A stretch of DNA of 64,000 nt from Sipunculus nudus. Its lineage: Eukaryota > Annelida > Sipuncula > Golfingiida > Sipunculidae. Position numbers and translations under genes: made by a program. The stretch spans positions 58,702,300 to 58,766,299 of the forward strand of contig CM049314.1 of assembly GCA_026874595.1 (NCBI GenBank), written 5' to 3'. Positions 12,265 through 24,684 of the stretch are shown here, one piece after another. The notes beneath the pieces were generated by a model. It made no database searches and was not told the DNA's origin. It worked only from the letters and a program-made list of their open reading frames with translations. The number at the start of each line of letters is the position of its first letter. Within the stretch, counting starts at the first letter, position 1.

Positions 12265-13395
12265 CTATGAAAATGACTGGTCTTTGTTGGACTTGAACAC
12301 AGTGGACGTGGACTGAGGTGTAGCAATGGACTTTGCTGAACTATCAGGACTACTAGTTCTGGGTGACTGCGCTTTAAACTTCTTTTTGCCATACTGATTT
12401 ACATTCTTGTGTGTGGATGACTGGTTTGATTTGCTAGTAAAAGACATTTTGTGTGTTATTGCATAATCATCAGCTAATTGAGCAGCAATGTCAAGTGTTT
12501 CAGGACTTTTCTCATCGAGAAAAGTTTTAACATCTGCGTTAATGCAGCGCTTAAATTCTTCAAGCAAAATCAATGGCGCAAATTGTCATAATCTTTCATT
12601 ATATTTTAAGAACTACACCAGCGATCAAACAACTGCTCTTTTGTCCTAGCAAATTCGACGTAGGTCTGTTCTGTGCGCTTTTCCAATTTCTGAATTTCTG
12701 GCGGTAAGCCTGCGGAACTAACTCATAACCTTTTAGGATAAACCGTTTAACCTGGACATAGTCTGCAGCGGCTTCTACTGTGAGCTCTGTATAAATTTCT
12801 CTGATCAGTCAATACACTTTGTAACAGCATTTTCTTTAGGCCATTTTAATTTTTCAACTACCTTCTCAAAGTGTAAAAACAATTTTACAACCTCTTTTTC
12901 TTAAAGGGTGGGACAAGTCTAATGTGTTTAGTAACATCAAAACTGTGAGTTCGGGCAGCACTTAGACTATGTTCTAGTTTAAGTCTTTCTAACTCCAGTC
13001 GTTTAACTCGATTCCTTATTTTTTTTCTATTCTGTCTATTCCTTTTTTTTTTCTAGTCTTTCTCTTTCTATTTCTTTTTCTAGTCTTTCACTTTCTAACC
13101 TTTCATGTTCTTCCCGCTCTTTTAATGCTAGCTCATCTTGCATTTCCAACTTTTGTTTAATTCTAAATGCATAGCAAGGCTGTCATTTTTTTTAATGTTT
13201 CCACTTCAGTCTCTTCAATTAAACCTTTGCTAACTAAATCTTGAATGATTTTAGCTATGATATCAGGTTTTCTCAAAGTTATTTTACACTAAGCCCTAAG
13301 TGTTGTGCCAAACGCAACAACTGTTCCTTTGTCAACTGTTCAAATTGATCAGGGTCGGGATCGTCAACAAATGTCTCATGTTTGAAATCTGCCAT
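12265..13395 (-). pseudogene. gag: Gag region of Gmr1-like element (decayed)
   Basis: An ATG at 13393-13395 opens MADFKHETFVDD, then FEQLTKEQLLRLAQHLGLSV, before a stop. A charged, coiled-coil-like ERLEKE/RLELERLKLE stretch and a 102-codon frame at 12573-12265 (EEFKRCINADVKTFLDEKSP, AAQLADDYAITHK, then a basic S/T-rich tail) lie further along. Frameshifts and stops separate the pieces. Gag would form the particle that packages the RNA. Region 11874-12264 shows only decayed linker sequence. Confidence 0.7.
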
Positions 13396-13541
13396 GTTAA
13401 GATGTTAAAACAATAACAAAAAAAAAACACTGAGATAAATCCTGTAAAAAGTGTAATGTAAACAATATGTAATCTTGAAATCAATGTATTGTAAACAATG
13501 TGTCTACGTCAAGGCCTAATCAATTTTCAAAAATATTAAGC

Positions 13542-13559
13542 ATCCCGGACGATCCCACA
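13542..13559 (-). other. Primer-binding-site-like sequence (tRNA-Pro type)
   Basis: Minus-strand TGTGGGATCGTCCGGGAT lies about 150 bp upstream of gag, where a 5' LTR should end. It differs at two of 18 positions from the tRNA-Pro site TGGGGGCTCGTCCGGGAT used by several retroelements. The sequence beyond it (13560-13800) does not match the family LTR, so the 5' LTR appears lost or replaced. Confidence 0.5.
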
Positions 13560-13814
13560 ATTTTATTACGAAGACAAATTGCTCAGGGGAAAACATTGGG
13601 ACGATCCCGGTTTCGAACCCGTGTTGGTGGTGCACAAGTCCGGCGTTCGGTCCGCTTTTATGTCACCCCGTAACAATATACCAGGTCCGCACATGAGGAA
13701 TCTCGCCTCCTTTTTTCTCAATAAGTGTACCGATTTGATACGCTTTTTGCATCCCGCATTACGTACATATAAGAAATCTTAGCTTTAGCCTGCAAATATG
13801 TTCGACTTTACCTG

Positions 13815-14058
13815 TTTATTGCCTCCACTATGCGGCAGGTTTATGTTTTTGCGGGTGTTGGTTTGTTTGTTTGTCTGTTAGCAACCTTTGTCAAAAAGTT
13901 ATGGGCGGAATTTGATGAAATCTTCAGGATAGCTCGGCAAAAATTAAAGGAAAAATTGATGAAATTTTGATACGGAAACATTCTTGATCCAGGAATATTT
14001 TAAAGGACAATGAGTTGACTTGGTGGAGGTCTGCACTTTCTGAGTGCTTTTCTAGTTT
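13815..14058 (+). repeat. Dispersed repeat of the GTTTGTTTGTCTGTTAGCAA type
   Basis: Starts with TTTTTGCGGGTGTTGG and GTTTGTTTGTTTGTCTGTTA, continues AAAAAGTTATGGGCGGAATT, GATGAAATCTTCAGG, and ends GGAGGTCTGCACTTTCTGAG then TGCTTTTCTAGTTT. I recognise this string from many unrelated genomes as a dispersed repeat of unclear class. No protein is claimed. Confidence 0.5.
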
Positions 14059-15184
14059 AATCCTCTGAAATTGTACCTATGTGTTGATAAATAACATATA
14101 ATGCAGGTATGCAATTTTATTATTTTCGTTCATACTGGTCATAAAAAATTTAATAATACCCAGCCATCAATGCTACCAAAGTATAATCATTCACATGCAG
14201 GTCATTGCTTTACATTACAGCGGCCACCGCACACATTTCCCCCAGCCAAGCATTGATATTGAGGTCTGGCGGTAGTGCAATGTTAGTACAAACAGAAAAA
14301 ATACAGCTTTCACGCCCAGTCTTAAGAAAATGATAGAACTAGTCATGATCAATAAGCATGCCTTTTCTTCAGAACACGAGATGAAACCACAGTTGAAATT
14401 CTTGTCATATAACAGTCTCAAAAATAGAGAAGAAATGTACAAAAATGGCACATAAATATTTTATCTATAGGCTAAAAGAATTGTCCTTATAACCCTCTCT
14501 ATTTTTCATTCTTCGGTCTACCTTAGGCCATGACGTCAAGTGTTTATAACCTTTGGGATACTTTATTCGATCCACTCAATATGGTAATTTAAACGTTCAT
14601 GTTCATATATTTACGTCGCATATTTACATCACATTTGAAATAAGGTAAGTCTTTAATCTCTGAACGGCTATGTTACAGGTTCTCTCATGAAGTCATTATC
14701 AAGTTGTGAACGTGGCGCCTCCTGGTTAATCTTCCGGTTGCAGTCTTCATCCGTCTGGTGAATATCATTAGCTTCAAGCCGAAGCTTGAATACTTGTTTC
14801 AGGATTTTCTCCTCCGCAGATATGTTGGATTCTACGGAAGACGATACTTTTAGCAAACGTAGCAGTCGCCTGAAAGCTGATACTGCACTGATTGAACAGC
14901 TATCATGCAACCATTGTCTCGTGCGACAGAAACGCGCCTACACATGGTTAAGACTGGGATAACTTATTTGACTCTTTAAATAGGTCAGGATTTAATATTT
15001 TACATACAGTCCTCTGTGCATTTGTAAATTTGTTATTTAATCGAATCAAACTTTCATAATTAAATATGAACATTTACAATGCCAGTTTACAGTTAATTTT
15101 TTTTTTTTTGGTCTACGCCATTGTTAACGAAAGAAGAAGTATACATATACTTACATGCGACTGTTAAGGTCACAGCTAGGAACT
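14059..15184. other. Non-coding DNA with one unassigned open stretch
   Basis: A minus-strand open stretch at 14910-14668 would encode an acidic, helix-prone peptide (EEKILKQVFKLRLEANDIHQ). I recognise no family and see no firm splice sites, so I do not call a gene. Confidence 0.3.
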
Positions 15185-15525
15185 GGCTTCTGTGGCTCAC
15201 GGGCAGAGCGCACGACTCAAAGCCTGGTTTGTGAGTTCGAATCTAAGCCGAAGCGGTGAAATTTTGCACGGTCGGCCCGACCAAGGTAAAGTGCTCTGCA
15301 GGTTTAATGGGGAGGCTGTGACCAACAGTCATGACTCACAAACGAGTGCGCCCTCTAAGGTTCCTCTGTGTTATGACACTGTAATGGGGATGACACACAC
15401 CCAGGACCCACGGGAGTGGTATACTGAACCTGGTTGACACCGGGATAACAGTCCATTAACCCCTTTCATGTAATCTGAAAACCGGAATGGTACTCTGCAC
15501 AAGTACATAGTAATAGTTAAGCAAG
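15185..15525 (+). repeat. tRNA-derived SINE, copy 2 (most complete)
   Basis: GGCTTCTGTGGCTCACGGGCAGAGC matches a tRNA A-box region and GTGAGTTCGAATC a B box. The body follows (ACGGTCGGCC, GAGGCTGTGACCAACAGTC, ACCCAGGACCCACGGG), ending near AAAACCGGAAT and AGTTAAGC. Body and tail are shared with the copy at 36.3 kb on the same strand. Such elements are transcribed by RNA polymerase III and moved by a partner LINE. Confidence 0.8.
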
Positions 15526-16683
15526 CATTGAAAAATTGGAGGCGGTTACCTCCAGCAAAATTTAAAAGAAATCATAACTAGGAGTAACATGTCCATCTCT
15601 TGATGACCCTATTTTCGGTTTTCACTGGATAATCTCACGACTCTAAAGACTGGTAAAATGTATCCAAATAATTTAAAATCATTTTGTGTAGGGCATCATA
15701 ATGAATGGTGCCTGACCTAAGATAAATGAAAGATACATTATTTCTTAAACATGTTTTCTTTTACGTCGGTACCAATTTTCCATTATCTGATTCCTGAAAT
15801 GTTACTAAAACTGTTGATGTGGCAAAAGATAGAACTACATCATTTAAATATAAAAAAAAATACCACCCAAATATGTCTCTTCGGTGACCAGGCTGTGTGA
15901 ATCGTACACTCCTCGCCAGTAGTCTCTGTACCAGTGTGTATCTATTTATGATATATTTCTAGTATAGCTCTTTTTATGCATTCAATATATTAACAATCGA
16001 TACAAGCCAAACAGCTCAACATGTGCTTTCTTTTTCATTGTTTGTCTTCTTTGGATTAATGAAAAGGTCTAGTACCTTTAAATTAGACAAGCTATGCCAC
16101 AAATGCATGCGTTAATTAACGAAAGGAAATAAAAAAAAGTCGGAAAAACCTAAAACTGTTGTCAGGTTAGACACTCTATATGCTGGGTTGAGCAATGATG
16201 AAACTTCGTTGAAAAATCCGAACAAGGCTTGTTAGATATGAAAAGCAAAATAAAAAGCTATCGGTATCAATCTCATCAATGTTCAGTTTAATTTAGTATT
16301 TGTTTCATAATTATAAATGAAAGTAATAAGTCAACCAAAGTGGAACAGTTGCACTACGAGCTATATTGCTATATGTCCAAGAAAGGGAGAAAATCTCAAT
16401 ATACATTTAAACTTCTCAAAATGAACCGCTTATAGGACGTACTTACAGTATAGTTGCAATAACATAATAACTTAAAATCTGGTATGAGAGCAACATTTGC
16501 AAAAAAACACATATGTGCGGATCATCTGTGGTCAAGAGACACACGGTAAAGTTTTGTTCCCGAACCCTCATATTAGAGTTGGATAAATTGTCGTCTGTAT
16601 ACACATACACAAAACATGTAACGACAGCAAGGCAAGTATGAAACAGTAGAGAAAGGCCGTTAGCTATTTAAATTTTAATAATA

Positions 16684-16722
<39 letters not shown>

Positions 16723-18140
16723 TTATATTATATTTATGGATTTATGTTTGTTTATATAAACTTTTTATAATTTAATCTATTTTTAGTTACCATGTATAAT
16801 GGTCTTTGTTAAACCAGTTTTGCAATTTCCGAGACACGTCCTATATTATGTTAAAATAAGTGAAAACGGTAACAAATAACTACAAATTGAACAAGCAACA
16901 AAATTTAATAAGCCTGGCCTAAATATTTACATTTAAGCTTATAGCTTTAGGCAGATGACACTAATTGTGTATGTTTGTACTAGGATGTCCATGTTCTAAG
17001 TACTACGAGCATAAAATATAATCCTTCTTAGCGTCACAAAGATCGAATTCAAGATGTATTTGATTCTTATATTCTATGTTATATATATATATCCTAAAGT
17101 TTATTTTTGTATATATTTCCGTGTTTATGTATGTATATTTGTAAAATAGTTACTCTGTCGTTGGGGTAATTTGTGCAGCAATTTATATGATGTAATATCC
17201 CACCTAAGTGAAGCCCCAAAGAAATAACTGCTACATGGATATCTAAACAATATGCCTAGATTAACGAATGTTTTAACATTGAAGCCTACATATCATTTAT
17301 TATGTTTACAGTGTTTCCTGCATGCAAGGAAACGATATATTGACTTTGCCGGGAGCAGGTTTGTTGCACAACTGTGAGCACGACGTTTTATCCAGTTTCC
17401 ACATAAATACTTCTGAAGCAGGTTCTGTAAATTTCGTAAATTATAATTGCACCCATTATACGTTAATTTTATTTACGAGCATATTCAATGCTGGTGCTTT
17501 GCAACCAATTACTGTTATATATAATGTCGTGCTTGTGTTTATAATTAAAAATGCAAAATATATGAAAATGAAAATGAAGAGAAGACATATCAAGAGTTAT
17601 ATAGTAATAGGAGTAAAACTTTCGGCAGTTATTTTTTATCATTATTTTCATTGTGAATTATAATATGATATATTTGGGTGTTGTTTATTCAGAAAAAAAA
17701 ACAGAAATCAAAGATAAAATACACTGAATGAAAAAACTTAATCAATATATATCAGTTACTTATTTTTGATCAGCTTAGGGCGGCCATTCATTATGATGGT
17801 GATAGGTTTTTGTTTAAGCGGAAGTATTGTCAGCTCTGCTTGGCGCTGTCCCGTAAAGACAGAACTCTTGGTGAATATCTAGGTCAAGTGGAGTAAGCTT
17901 CCTATAACCATGATCTGATAAAATATCAAGAGTCCGGTCAAAAGTCAAATTCTGTCATACAATGTAAAACCACCTGTACTTTAGAAAATAATAAGATAAT
18001 AGAAAGTGAGCAGATAATAAAACAAGTGAGTTATGTGGTGTGTCCCTATTCAACTGTAGCAATTAAAGTTTTTTTTCAAATTCAGCAAATCAAATTTTTT
18101 AATGATAATCTGTCCAGCCATTCCCATGAAACATATCATT
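15526..18140. other. AT-rich non-coding DNA
   Basis: Contains a short (TA)n at about 16689-16719. No gene recognised. The plus-strand open stretch at 17322-17663 has no family features. Confidence 0.4.
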
Positions 18141-19060
18141 TTATATGTAGTCAGCTGAGCTAAAATGACCTTTCAAATTTCAGAAGGACAGAAGATTCTA
18201 GGTCTAACAGTAAAGTTTTAACTCTGTCTGTCTGTACGGGTACTTAAATTGGTTCTGCCAGAAATATGGGTCACCATGACCTAATTTCCATTAAGATTCC
18301 AAAAGACTTCTCTGTATATTACGTTGAAAAATTCTGGAGCTAGCAGACTCAATTTGTGCCCATCTGGTTTTCAGACTGCTTAAAATTGTTTTTGGCCAAT
18401 ACTTTTAAGAATATAGATCACCATGACCTATATCAGATTCCCATTAAGATTTACCTAGAACCTGCCTAAATGTTATGTTAGAAGTTTCAGTGCAAAGCGG
18501 ACAGAAAGTAACAATGAAAAAATATGCGTAAAAATTATTTTAAAAAATACAGGTGGCACCACCAGTCTTCAGGAAATGATGAAAATGCTCCATGATAAAT
18601 ATACATGGAAAGAATCCAATTTTTAATTATTCTTGGGGGTATAGCTCGCATAGCTCGCAGGATATAGATTAGAGTTACCTAATTTCTGGTTAATAATTAT
18701 ATTTTTATGGACCTCTATCGGTGTAACATAAGAAGATTCTAGGTTACAATTTGTGCACGATCTGACTGACTGGGTGCTCAAAATCAAGTGTTCAGCCTGT
18801 ATTTCGCAAATATAGGTTACCATGACCTTATTTTATGTTTCAAAGGAGATTAAACTAGGACCTCCCATGAAGTAGAGCTGGAAGTTTCTAGGTTCTAACG
18901 GTTACACTTTGTGCCCTGTTAAAGGACAGACTGCTTCATCTGGATGTCTTGAAAATAGAGAAAAATGCGTAAAATTAGACAAAGATTGCTCTACAAGTCT
19001 TCAGGATATGATGAAACACTCCATGATTAATATGCACAGAATAAATAACATGGCTATCCA
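18140..19060 (+). repeat. Short tandem array, about 430-bp unit
   Basis: The phrase CACCATGACCTA or TACCATGACCTTA recurs near 18270, 18418 and 18815. GTCTTCAGGAaATGATGAAAA occurs at about 18567 and as GTCTTCAGGATATGATGAAA at about 18996. TTCTAGGTTcTAACgGTTACAcTTTGTGCCC-like blocks are interspersed. The spacing implies a unit of about 430 bp with internal sub-repeats and about two copies. No protein recognised. Confidence 0.55.
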
Positions 19061-19726
19061 TGCATTAATTATTCAGATACTGGAGCATAATTTTTTCACT
19101 AGATGATAAATCCATAATAATTGTAGTCTAGCAAAATCTACCAGCATGGCGGATATGAAAATAAAGCCAAGCCAGTTTATCAATAATGTTCCTTAAAGCC
19201 GCGGAATTCCAGTTAAATGTTATGTAAATAATTTTTGAAAAAGTCGAATTTCCGACCATCAGTGCCTGGTCTCCTCGTTATGCATTGATTACGCAATCTG
19301 GGCCTTAATGAGGTTCTTGCTTGTATAGACCATTCACCTACCTTATTAAAAACATGCTTTCATTGATTTATTTAACATTCAGATGCAAAAACAAATGTAT
19401 CTTTATTGTTGTGTGTCATAATTCTACTATTTCGCCCATTTATAAACCAAATCTAGCGGCCAATGCATCATATTTACAAACAAGAGGCAGCCAGCATCTT
19501 TCTAAAGAAAACGCTACACCAAAAATCTAACTTATGTGTAAAATATCAGATCGTAACTTCTGCTTGCCTTGGCCTTTTGGCTTACTGATTCTTGTGCTAT
19601 GTAGCATATCCATCCCTGTGCTATATAGCATATCCTGGTCACGTCTTTCAGTCATTATCTGTATATCGCCGGCTAGCGCAGTCGCAAGGTCCCTCTGTCA
19701 GCCATCTGTTATTTTATTGGTAAAAC

Positions 19727-20962
19727 ATGAACCAAGCGAAGACAGTCGTAAGTGTGACAGACAATGTTATAAAACTAGCATCAGGTTTGACCCAAACATT
19801 TGATGCTCATTCAATGAAACGTTTTCTGGCAGTTTTGAAGGTCGGCGGCGCCGCTGTTCCCTATGCAGGGGCGATCTTGGCGATTGTAGAAGCTTTCCTT
19901 CCAGAGGCTCCCGACCCGAAGCATGAAGAAATCATGGTTTAGTTCAAAGAGCTACACTCCTCCATCAAGCAGGTCAGAGAAGACATGCATGACATGCGGG
20001 ATGAAATTATATGGTCCTGTACTAAGTTGACTTTTCAACAATGTGTCAGCAAAATAAAACTGGCGATTGAGTTCACTTATGAAATAAAGAAAAGTGGAAA
20101 GAACAGGTCGAGGAGAAAAGTCTTCCAGCGCCACCTTCTTGATGTAAATAAAACGCATGACCTGACGGTGGCGGTAGATATGCTGATGGATGCTATTATT
20201 GGGAAGGAAGATTTTACCAATAATAACATACTGCAAAGCTATTACCACAAGACCGAAGGGAATCGAGAGAAAATGATTAAGCTGGCTGGGCATCTCCTTC
20301 AACTTGTCACAGGCGGCATAATCGCCATCTTGACTACAGAGGGACTGCGGTAAGGACCCGACGCCCCGGCATACCGTGCTCCGAGATATGGAAAACTTTT
20401 ATCCCAAGCTGCCACATCTATTGAAACTGTTCTCCTCTTCTGTGAAAATAAAGGAGAGAAGACAAATCCAGCCTGCTGTGTAAAGGATGGAGAAAAAATA
20501 GAGAGGGATCTAAGGTGCATATGTGCTGCCAACAAGAAAAGGGGGAACCAACAGATTGTTGATGTTTTATATGAACATATGCAAAACAAGTTTGAGGGAC
20601 TGCAGTTTTTCTGCTTGGTATTTTGTCATCTGCAGGGTAAATGTTATGTCAAAAGTGGTTGTGTAAACATGCTGGATGAGGAAATTAGGTCTGTACGTTT
20701 ATTCCACAAAGATGGGAGGATGCCTTTCCATGGTGATCACGTCTTTGAAACAGTACGAAAGATCGTGGGAGAAAATCTGCTGATCGGTATTCCAATTAAG
20801 GCGTACGAAAAGATCAGCGAAGAACTTGACATTCGCAAAATCAGATGGCGGGCAATCGCTTGCATCAGTCGCCACTACGAAGTCTTTTGTAAGCATGACC
20901 GTCAATACAAATGTATTTGGGAGACCGGGAAATATCTCACCACCTGTGTACTTCTAGACTAG
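19727..20962 (+). pseudogene. Rapunzel-like gene with two in-frame stops
   Basis: One uninterrupted phase runs from ATG (AAAACATGA context) at 19727 to a terminal TAG at 20960-20962, 412 codons. It is broken only by TAG at 19940-19942 and TAA at 20351-20353, with no frameshift. The N-terminus has an alanine/glycine-rich hydrophobic stretch (GAAVPYAGAILAIVEAFLP). A helical region follows with HSSIKQVREDMHDMRDEI, and then HLLQLVTGGIIAILTTEGLR. The order of a hydrophobic helix, an 'I..qIk.v..ei' helix and a late hydrophobic 'GLIALL'-like helix resembles vertebrate rapunzel-type proteins. That assignment is from memory and tentative. No introns are seen, which fits a retrocopy or a naturally intronless gene. 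Confidence 0.55.
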
Positions 20963-23900
20963 AAGTCTGCAAAAACAACTCAAAAGACTAAGTATTCTTT
21001 GTATTTTATTGTTGGGTATATTTGTTTTCTATGTTTGATTTAACATTTGTAAATTTAAGCAAAGACGTTTGTCTTAACCCTTGTATATTCAGAATATTCT
21101 CGTGTAGGCAAATACGCTGATATGAGTGGGTGAGTTTTTTTTTCTGTCTTATCATGTTTGTCAATATTTTTGTGGGCGGACAAGTACAAAATGATTACAT
21201 TTAGAAATAGATATTCTGCCCATGTTTGCGCTAGTTTCCAATATTTCTAATTTTAAAAATACAGTCACTTTGGGCACTATATTAGTTCTAGGTCACAGAA
21301 CTTCAAGTCACGGTTATTGCCCATCATTTTTTCCATTATTCTAACTAAAATATATTTAATTACAAACTTTTGTATTAGCCAGTGGTATGAGGGAATTTGT
21401 CCATTTAAACAATATATTTTTATATGTTATACAAAGTGGCATTTGTTTTCTCTTGCGATCTCTCATTGACTGTAAACATCTTTCTTTGATATACTATTTT
21501 ATATACAACGCCCAATTCAATTATAATCGAGTGTCATGCGCATTTCATTTTCGCTGTATATATGGATTCAGATAAGACTTGAGGACAAGTGGCAGTACGT
21601 GTGTATGCAGTAAAAATAAATTTATATATTGATTAATCACGGATCTTTCACAGAACAAGTTTAACGACATTTATACAAATAAGTTTGCTTGGTACTGCAT
21701 TTTGCACCACTAAATTAACACAAGACGCTTGAAATGTGAGAGTAAACATATTGCCCGGAGAAATAGAGGAGTCAATGGAAATATCACATCTAAAAACAAA
21801 TAAGTTTGTACACAGAAAATTTTTCTTTTGCCATGCAGTGTTTCCGTGTTGGTTTGGGTTTTTTTCTTGAGTAATTCTTCATCTTTTATTAAAATATGTC
21901 AAATCAGCAAAAATCAGGGAATATGAAAAATTGATGATTTGGTATGAATCTAGCACATTTCTAGCACATTTATTTTTGTTTATGAAATAAATTTTATTCG
22001 CACATATATTCACTATAGAAGACGTGACAATAGTTTACGCAGAAGTTTAGAGATTTCTATATATTCATATGAGAATTTTATCGACCACATGACTGTTTAT
22101 AAAGAAAAGAAATATAGGAGGGTTATTTGGATAAATATAATGCTTACTGTGATTAATATATTTGATAAGCATTTTAGAAATTTATATATAACGGCTAATC
22201 ACAAAATATGTATTAATAAAATGAATAAAATCTCAGTGTAATCAATCATATTATAAATGTAACCAGTTAATGTCTACCGTGAATATTCAAGAAAATATTT
22301 TATGTAGCACTTAGCATAATCTATGGTGTTATACTGTATTATGTATACCGATGCGTTGATGTTGTAATCCTAACCAGTTTTACAGGAATACTCCCAGGTA
22401 ATAATACCTAAATATATAAGTACTTAAGATTGTATTCGTTCAAGAATTGTTATCATATAGAAAAGAACCTGGAAAAAGCAGTTGGTATTCTCTTAATTGA
22501 CGCTTTACTTCCTTTGTCATATGCGTACATTTATATACATGTACATATGCTTTTGTTGTATATTATGCTTATGTTTTACGTGATATATTATTCCAATCAT
22601 GATGACATTTGTATTCATACAATAAACTGCTGAACTATAGATTTCAGGTGTCGACTTTTCGGTCTCTATTCGTTTACAGACCATGATTTGTAATCATCGC
22701 TTCTTTGCAATATTCGAAAATAAACAAGACGGATAGGTTAAGATTGTTTTTGCATCAAATCCGTTTTATCATTCATGTTGATACCTTTGTTGAGGTCATG
22801 CAAGCATTCATAGTCACATCCATCCTTATATCACTAAACCGTCCTCCAGCTCTTTCTTGCACCGTTTTTGCAGTTGGTATGTTTTTTGTTTGTGTATATG
22901 GTGTTTTTTGGCACCATGTATGAAACTTTACACCAGGTATGAAAGTTCATATACTGTGCGTCACCGTTCGCAAGCTATTTTTTTTCAAATTTGCAAAATA
23001 CGCGAAAGGAACATTTTCGCTAAATAATATCGTCCTAAATAAGACAAATAATCCATGGATTGGAAGGCGAAAGGGTCAAATGTTATACAATAGATAATTG
23101 CACTTCTTTTGTTTCCTGTGAATCATATACTGATATTATAAGGAATAAAAAAGATTAAAAAGAAATTAAAAAATATTATTATTATCATTATTATTATTAT
23201 TAAAAAGAATTCCTCACTCCATAATGTGACCTTGAAAAATAGGTCAAGATCATTGCAACTTTGTGAAATTAATCGGATTATGGTAAAGCACATACTGTAT
23301 AAATTTGATAAAGAATAATAAAAATAAGAAGAAGAATGGCAAAAATAGTATCTCCTCCTATGGATATATGTGGAGAAAATAACAAATTCCTCATCCTTTT
23401 CATCGTCTTACATGATATTGAGCTAAGTTAAATATGAAATATTAAATTCTTTTAAAAACCTATATGTAAACTTTCTATTGACTTGAACGAATGACATTAA
23501 TTAAAGGGTCATGAGTGTTATGTTGGTCACACTTTACAACCATGACCCTTTAATGTTTGTCACACGTTAACAGTTGTTGATGATCATCGCATCAATGTAG
23601 TTTTTGCCTGTATGCACTGTTCATTTAGGATTTTAAAATCTGAAATGTGGAAGCTATTTATCAAATATTTAAGTTGTTTAGCTTTTGAAGCTGTAAAATG
23701 TAATATATTATCTTAAGTATATTAAAACTTTGAGAGCAGTTACGTTTAGCCTCTGTGTAAATGTTTTGAATCTGTTATATCTTCAATTTACAAAATTTCT
23801 TAAATGAATTATTGAGGTAAAACTCACAGGTTGGCGTACATATTTCGTATCATTTTATCTCCCCTCTTTCTTTATTCTACCACTACAGTAACTCATACAT

Positions 23901-24637
23901 TTTTACAAAATGCTACAGTCACATATATAGTTTAAAAACTGCTCCTTTCATAAATATTTGATCATGAGATGCTCCTTCATCTCTCATATAGTCAGTAAGG
24001 TAGATAGTCAACAAGAATGCTCGAATTGTATACAAATGTTTTCATAATCAATACCAGCTGAGCACCGTCCCCCATGGGCCTCTGTATATTTCGGTTTAGG
24101 ACCCACCGTAGACGTGCTGTCAGTCATGTAAATACGACGTCACATGTCCAAGCTCATTTACTTAATCATGTTTTTCACTCATTAGACCATAGGTTATCAG
24201 ATAAATGCTTGAGATAACAATGTATTGACTATACACCAAGCTCAACATGGTTTTCCTGTGGGTATGAGTTTCAGGGAGCACATAGGCCATAATAAATCAG
24301 TCTTTCATGTGAAGGTTTTAATATGGTGACAGCGTGCCAGGCGGCCTTCATATAAAAGACAAATAGATGTAGGTTGTTTTGCACAGTACATTTAACTTTT
24401 TGATGCACAAGATATTGTGATTAAATATTCAGTATAATTTCGTTTGGGTTTGGTTCGAAATTAAATGATAACGAGGGATAAGTCTAAATGAGCTAGGACG
24501 AGGTACCAGATAATTTGATAAAAAAAATATCCTGTGTCATTTAAACATTGGTTTAACTGGTTTAAAATCCTTATGGTGTTACCCCTGCAGTCATATGTAT
24601 ATACACAAACACTCATCGACTCTGTCTATTTCACTGA

Positions 24638-24640
<3 letters not shown>
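20963..24640. other. AT-rich non-coding DNA
   Basis: No gene recognised. A short hairpin lies at 23500-23554 (listed separately), with ATT-rich microsatellite sequence around 23170-23205. Confidence 0.45.
23500..23554. repeat. Perfect 14-bp inverted repeat (hairpin)
   Basis: ATTAAAGGGTCATG at 23500-23513 is exactly mirrored by CATGACCCTTTAAT at 23541-23554, with a 27-base loop. It could be a short palindromic element or the two ends of a tiny MITE. Confidence 0.7.

Positions 24641-24681
<41 letters not shown>
24641..24681. repeat. (TA)n microsatellite
   Basis: About 20 AT repeats. Confidence 0.95.

Positions 24682-24684
<3 letters not shown>

Noticed and set aside
13579-13640. tRNA-like GGGTTCGAAACC (minus strand) considered as a tRNA gene
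   Set aside because: No matching A box or acceptor stem could be formed; it is more likely part of a decayed repeat.
15185-15270. tRNA gene at the SINE head
   Set aside because: The sequence lacks full cloverleaf pairing and continues into a body shared by two other copies.
20342-20362. G/GTAAGG at the second stop of the rapunzel-like frame read as a splice donor
   Set aside because: The same phase stays open and protein-like immediately downstream, so an intron starting there is unnecessary.
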